Below, piece by piece: positions 61,001 to 64,000 of a stretch of 64,000 nucleotides of DNA (position 1 is its first letter; each line of letters opens with the position of its first letter). Location: positions 310,001 through 374,000 of the forward strand of contig VXAU01001833.1 in the NCBI GenBank assembly GCA_013399695.1. Reading direction: 5' to 3'. Below the pieces are notes generated by a model, which worked only from the letters and a program-made list of their open reading frames with translations, did not search any database and was not told the origin of the DNA. A program made the translations under genes and the position numbers. Origin of the DNA: Formicarius rufipectus (Eukaryota; Chordata; Aves; Passeriformes; Formicariidae).

Positions 61001-64000
61001 AGTGAAAAAGCAAATCTTTTGTACTACCTGCAGGGTGGCAAAGGGCAGTAAGCACCTGGTGGGACCACCAGCTGGAAAGCAGGGATCTGAATGGGCAGTG
61101 GCAGCTCTTGGGATGATGAATGCTTTTTTGTTCCTCAAAGGTTTTTTATCAGGTGTATTGCTGACAGCAGGCTTCTGTTTCCCTGGTATGAATGTGAACC
61201 AGATCCTGACTTAACACAGGCCACATTAATTTGGTGGCCTAGTTTGTATGAGCTTGTGGTCTCTCCATCCCAGTCTGGCTGAAAAGGTGTTTATGCTGTC
61301 AAACATGTTTTCTTTGCTGTTTGGCTCTAATAACTCATTCCCAGTAGTACAAAATTAATTCTGGATATAGTCAACACGCGGTTCTGTGTATTGTTACAGT
61401 TTCCCACATCAAGAGTCTGCCCGGCTTCACATCAGCCTGTTTCTCCAAGTGGTTGTACCAGGGCATGGACTCTATTGCTGATTTTACAGATTATTTTGTC
61501 ATTTGTAAAGATTAGGCACACCATCATACCAGTAATATAGACTTTCAGACTGGAGTTTTCAAAGAGAAATGGAGACTAAATTAATTTTCTGGTGGCACTG
61601 AAAATCAGTAATTTCTATGCTAAGAATTAACTAATAATTTACCTCTCATTCAGTAACTTGGTAACCTCCTGTCCGTTAAGTCTTCTTTTGGGTCGTATTA
61701 AGTTATAGTAGATAATAGGTTTCTCGTGCAAGGAGACAACAAACAAACAGGGGAAAGTGGGAACTCAGCTTAAAAATCCCCCAAGTGCTGCATTGTTTGT
61801 TTTGTGTAAATGTATTTCCTTTTATAATTTACCTGTTTGACACTCCAAACATGCACACACTTTTGAAGGAACAATATCCAAATAATTTACTTCCACAAAA
61901 AGGCAATTTACTGGCAGGTAAAAGCAGGAACAGCATAAAATGGTGCATAAACCCCCAAAATATGCTGGCATGGAACTTTAATTTATATACATGGTTTCTG
62001 CACCTTGTGTTGAAATCCAAGCTCACTGGGTCACCTGCACCCCCAGAAAAAAAACTGAGTTTGGGGCAAGAACTACAAGATACATACTTGTTTCAGCTGA
62101 AATTTAGTATTTCAAATAGAATGTACATGGCAGCATTTGATCAGTTTGAAACATACAAAGCTTTTCTCCAAGCTCCTTAATACTAATTGGTTCTGAACAG
62201 GAAAGTAGTAAACAAAATCATCTTTTCTTCCCCAGAAATGCCAGGATTTTCACATTTTCACTATCATATTTTTAACAAAATAAAGAACATGCAGTTTTAT
62301 GTAAGTGATTTCTATTATTATCTTATTGTCCCTTATATTGAATTTTAATATTGTTCCCAGGGAATTAGGAATAGTATCTAAATTTACAAGGCAGTGAATA
62401 AAACACCAAAGCAAGTGGTTTGGCAAGTACTGTAGCTTGTGCATAAAATGCTTGTAATACACAGATCAGATGGCAAACCCAAAAAAACCAATCCTCACCT
62501 AGGCAATGACTGTTTGTACCATGACTTAGCAATTCCAGTTGTAATGTAGACAACAAACAGTTGAATGGAAAAGTCGTGGAAGGCACAATTGCAATCTACA
62601 ATTAATCATAAATCCTAGAAGAAAAAATTGCTTATAAATGATACATAGAAATTAACGAATGTAGCATTTTCTTACCAGTTCTTACTCATTGCAATTTTGT
62701 TGGTCATTAAAACAAAAAATAATTAAATTAATCAGAATAAAAATTCACAAAATTTTATTTTAACATATTTCACTATTTCTAAAGGAAAATTCCATGAATT
62801 GTGAAACTATTGCTGACTTCAAATACAATAATTTTGTGAGGATAGTGTTAGCCTTGAAATGAAACTGCTGAGACACAAATCAAGTTCGGTAGCAAGTTCC
62901 TGTAAAATAATCAAGAAAAATCATCACACAGATATCAAAACTGCTGTAAACAAAGGGAAATTGAAATGTTGTAAACCAAAAGCATTAAAATGAATATAAA
63001 CATAAAATACATTGTACACAAGGAGCACTAGCCAATTTTGCTGCCTTACACAAATCCTGTGCATTTGCCAAGCACCTCATAAAACATCATGTGGGAACAG
63101 AGCTGGACACATGCCTTCTCCAGTGCTGCTGTGATTTTCCTTTGATGATGTCTCCAAGATGATTCCTTTGGAACCACATGATTCTTACCTCCCTGCAGCT
63201 TAAAAAAAAAACAAACCAAAAAACCAGAAAAACTTTCGTGGCAAAGACACCATTATATGACACTATTTTTGGCACTGAAGTATGTCAAATCAATGTGGTT
63301 TTCATCTGTAGCAGTGCAGCCAGTCTAAACTGCCTGCCAACATCATCTGTCAAGCAGTACAACTAATAGTGTTCAAACAGATCCAGGCAGCCTCCAAAAC
63401 ACTCGCTCTGCCCTGCTCTGACAACTCTGCAGCATCCAAACCCATCCCATTGCTCTTGGCAGCTTCTGCAGAGCAGCAGGGGAGAAGGTAGAGCAGGGAC
63501 CCACCATTATAGATGTTTGCCAAGAACATCAGCCAAATACAGTTTTTTAAGTCTACTCCAAGATTCTCCATCGTTAAGTGAGGGCACAGCAGGTAAACAG
63601 CAAGCAGGGAAGCAAGAGTCACACACGTGGGCATGACAGTGTGTGCCATGGTGGGACCGGAGAGGCATCTGCATTTGCTCTGCCTCAGAACATCAGCCCA
63701 AGAGCCAAGAAGCAAAGACCAGGGCAGGCCCTAACTTAGCACACATTTTATACCCACAGACCGAAAAGACACTGAGTGGTTTGAATTTGAGGAGGTTTAG
63801 CAATCTTCTCTTTTAATTGCTTCTCTTTAATTGCTGCTCATCTACCTGAAAAACCTGCCTTCTGCAGCTACAAGACTGCAGTCATGATTCTCTACCTTGT
63901 ATACGAGATATGTATATCGTATTATATAGAAGATCATAAATGTACATTTCAAAAATATCTGGTTATTTTGGGTAAAATGTAATGTTTTTTCATGCTTTGA
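55041..64000. other. Gene-free stretch, weak candidates only
   Basis: No supported gene or confident transposon. Candidate LTR-like R region at 57120-57300 (hairpin, AATAAA). Overlapping inverted repeats at 57573-57608. AT-rich part at 62580-63000. The open frame at 63350-63715 (-, 121 codons) has a hydrophobic stretch but no family I recognise. Overlapping open frames at 57676-58203 on both strands are likewise unrecognised. Confidence 0.5.
57573..57608. repeat. Overlapping perfect inverted repeats
   Basis: CATAGGA...TCCTATG arms overlap a perfect 16-bp palindrome, ATGTGGGATCCCACAT (57593-57608). Could form alternative hairpins; function unknown. Confidence 0.7.

Noticed and set aside
63350..63715. 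121-codon - frame with hydrophobic segment as a membrane protein
   Set aside because: No homology I recognise, no promoter or splice evidence, and ordinary composition.
1..64000. CRISPR arrays, operons, prophage or other prokaryotic systems
   Set aside because: No regularly spaced repeats, no Shine-Dalgarno-led long genes; repeats and CpG pattern are vertebrate, so prokaryotic features do not apply.

Overview
The window looks like nuclear DNA from a bird, probably a neoavian species. It is AT-rich on the whole. Its recognisable interspersed repeats are chicken-repeat-1 (CR1) LINE 3' ends and pieces of an avian endogenous-retrovirus LTR family that I recognise, and I see no Alu, L1 or other mammalian-type repeats. 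I read all six frames for known protein families. The longest open frames (about 180 codons on - at 7001-7543, 153 codons on + at 6698-7159) are low-scoring and resemble nothing I know. I support no protein-coding gene, rRNA, functional tRNA or CRISPR array here. This is a gene-poor intergenic or intronic stretch.

Layout. 1-3.5 kb: unremarkable. 3.5-3.8 kb: CR1 3' end (+). 12.6-12.8 kb: 3' part of an avian ERV LTR (-). 14.3 kb: short 12-bp minisatellite. 14.76-15.58 kb: old, decayed CR1-lineage reverse-transcriptase fragment (+) that still shows RT motif A and the double aspartate. 15.7-15.8 kb: (TTTG)n. 16,966-17,011: assembly gap of 46 N. 22.0-22.25 kb: complete tRNA-derived SINE with a perfect 10-bp target-site duplication. 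28.5-29.4 kb: splice-site and poly(A) arrangement that could be the 3' end of an unrecognised transcript. 31.9-34.2 kb: CpG-rich blocks with a G-quadruplex motif and an octamer site. 38.9-39.2 kb: U3 part of the same ERV LTR family (+). 45.0-45.56 kb: compact CpG island carrying a CAG/GAG-rich tract. 46.0-46.17 kb: purine-only tract. 53.2-53.7 kb: complete solo LTR with TGTGA/TCACA ends, a 5-bp target duplication, U3 tandem repeats and a poly(A) signal. 54.0-54.2 kb: simple repeats. 54.86-55.04 kb: CR1 3' end (-). The last 9 kb hold only weak candidates.

Nothing in the window works together as a pathway. The best material is transposon history: one intact SINE and one intact solo LTR, both datable by their target duplications, laid over much older CR1 debris. 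The three CpG-rich blocks without long reading frames are the best candidates for promoters or regulatory elements of a gene outside the window or of a non-coding RNA. I found no convincing new biological system; the least explained items are the CpG islands and the candidate spliced transcript.
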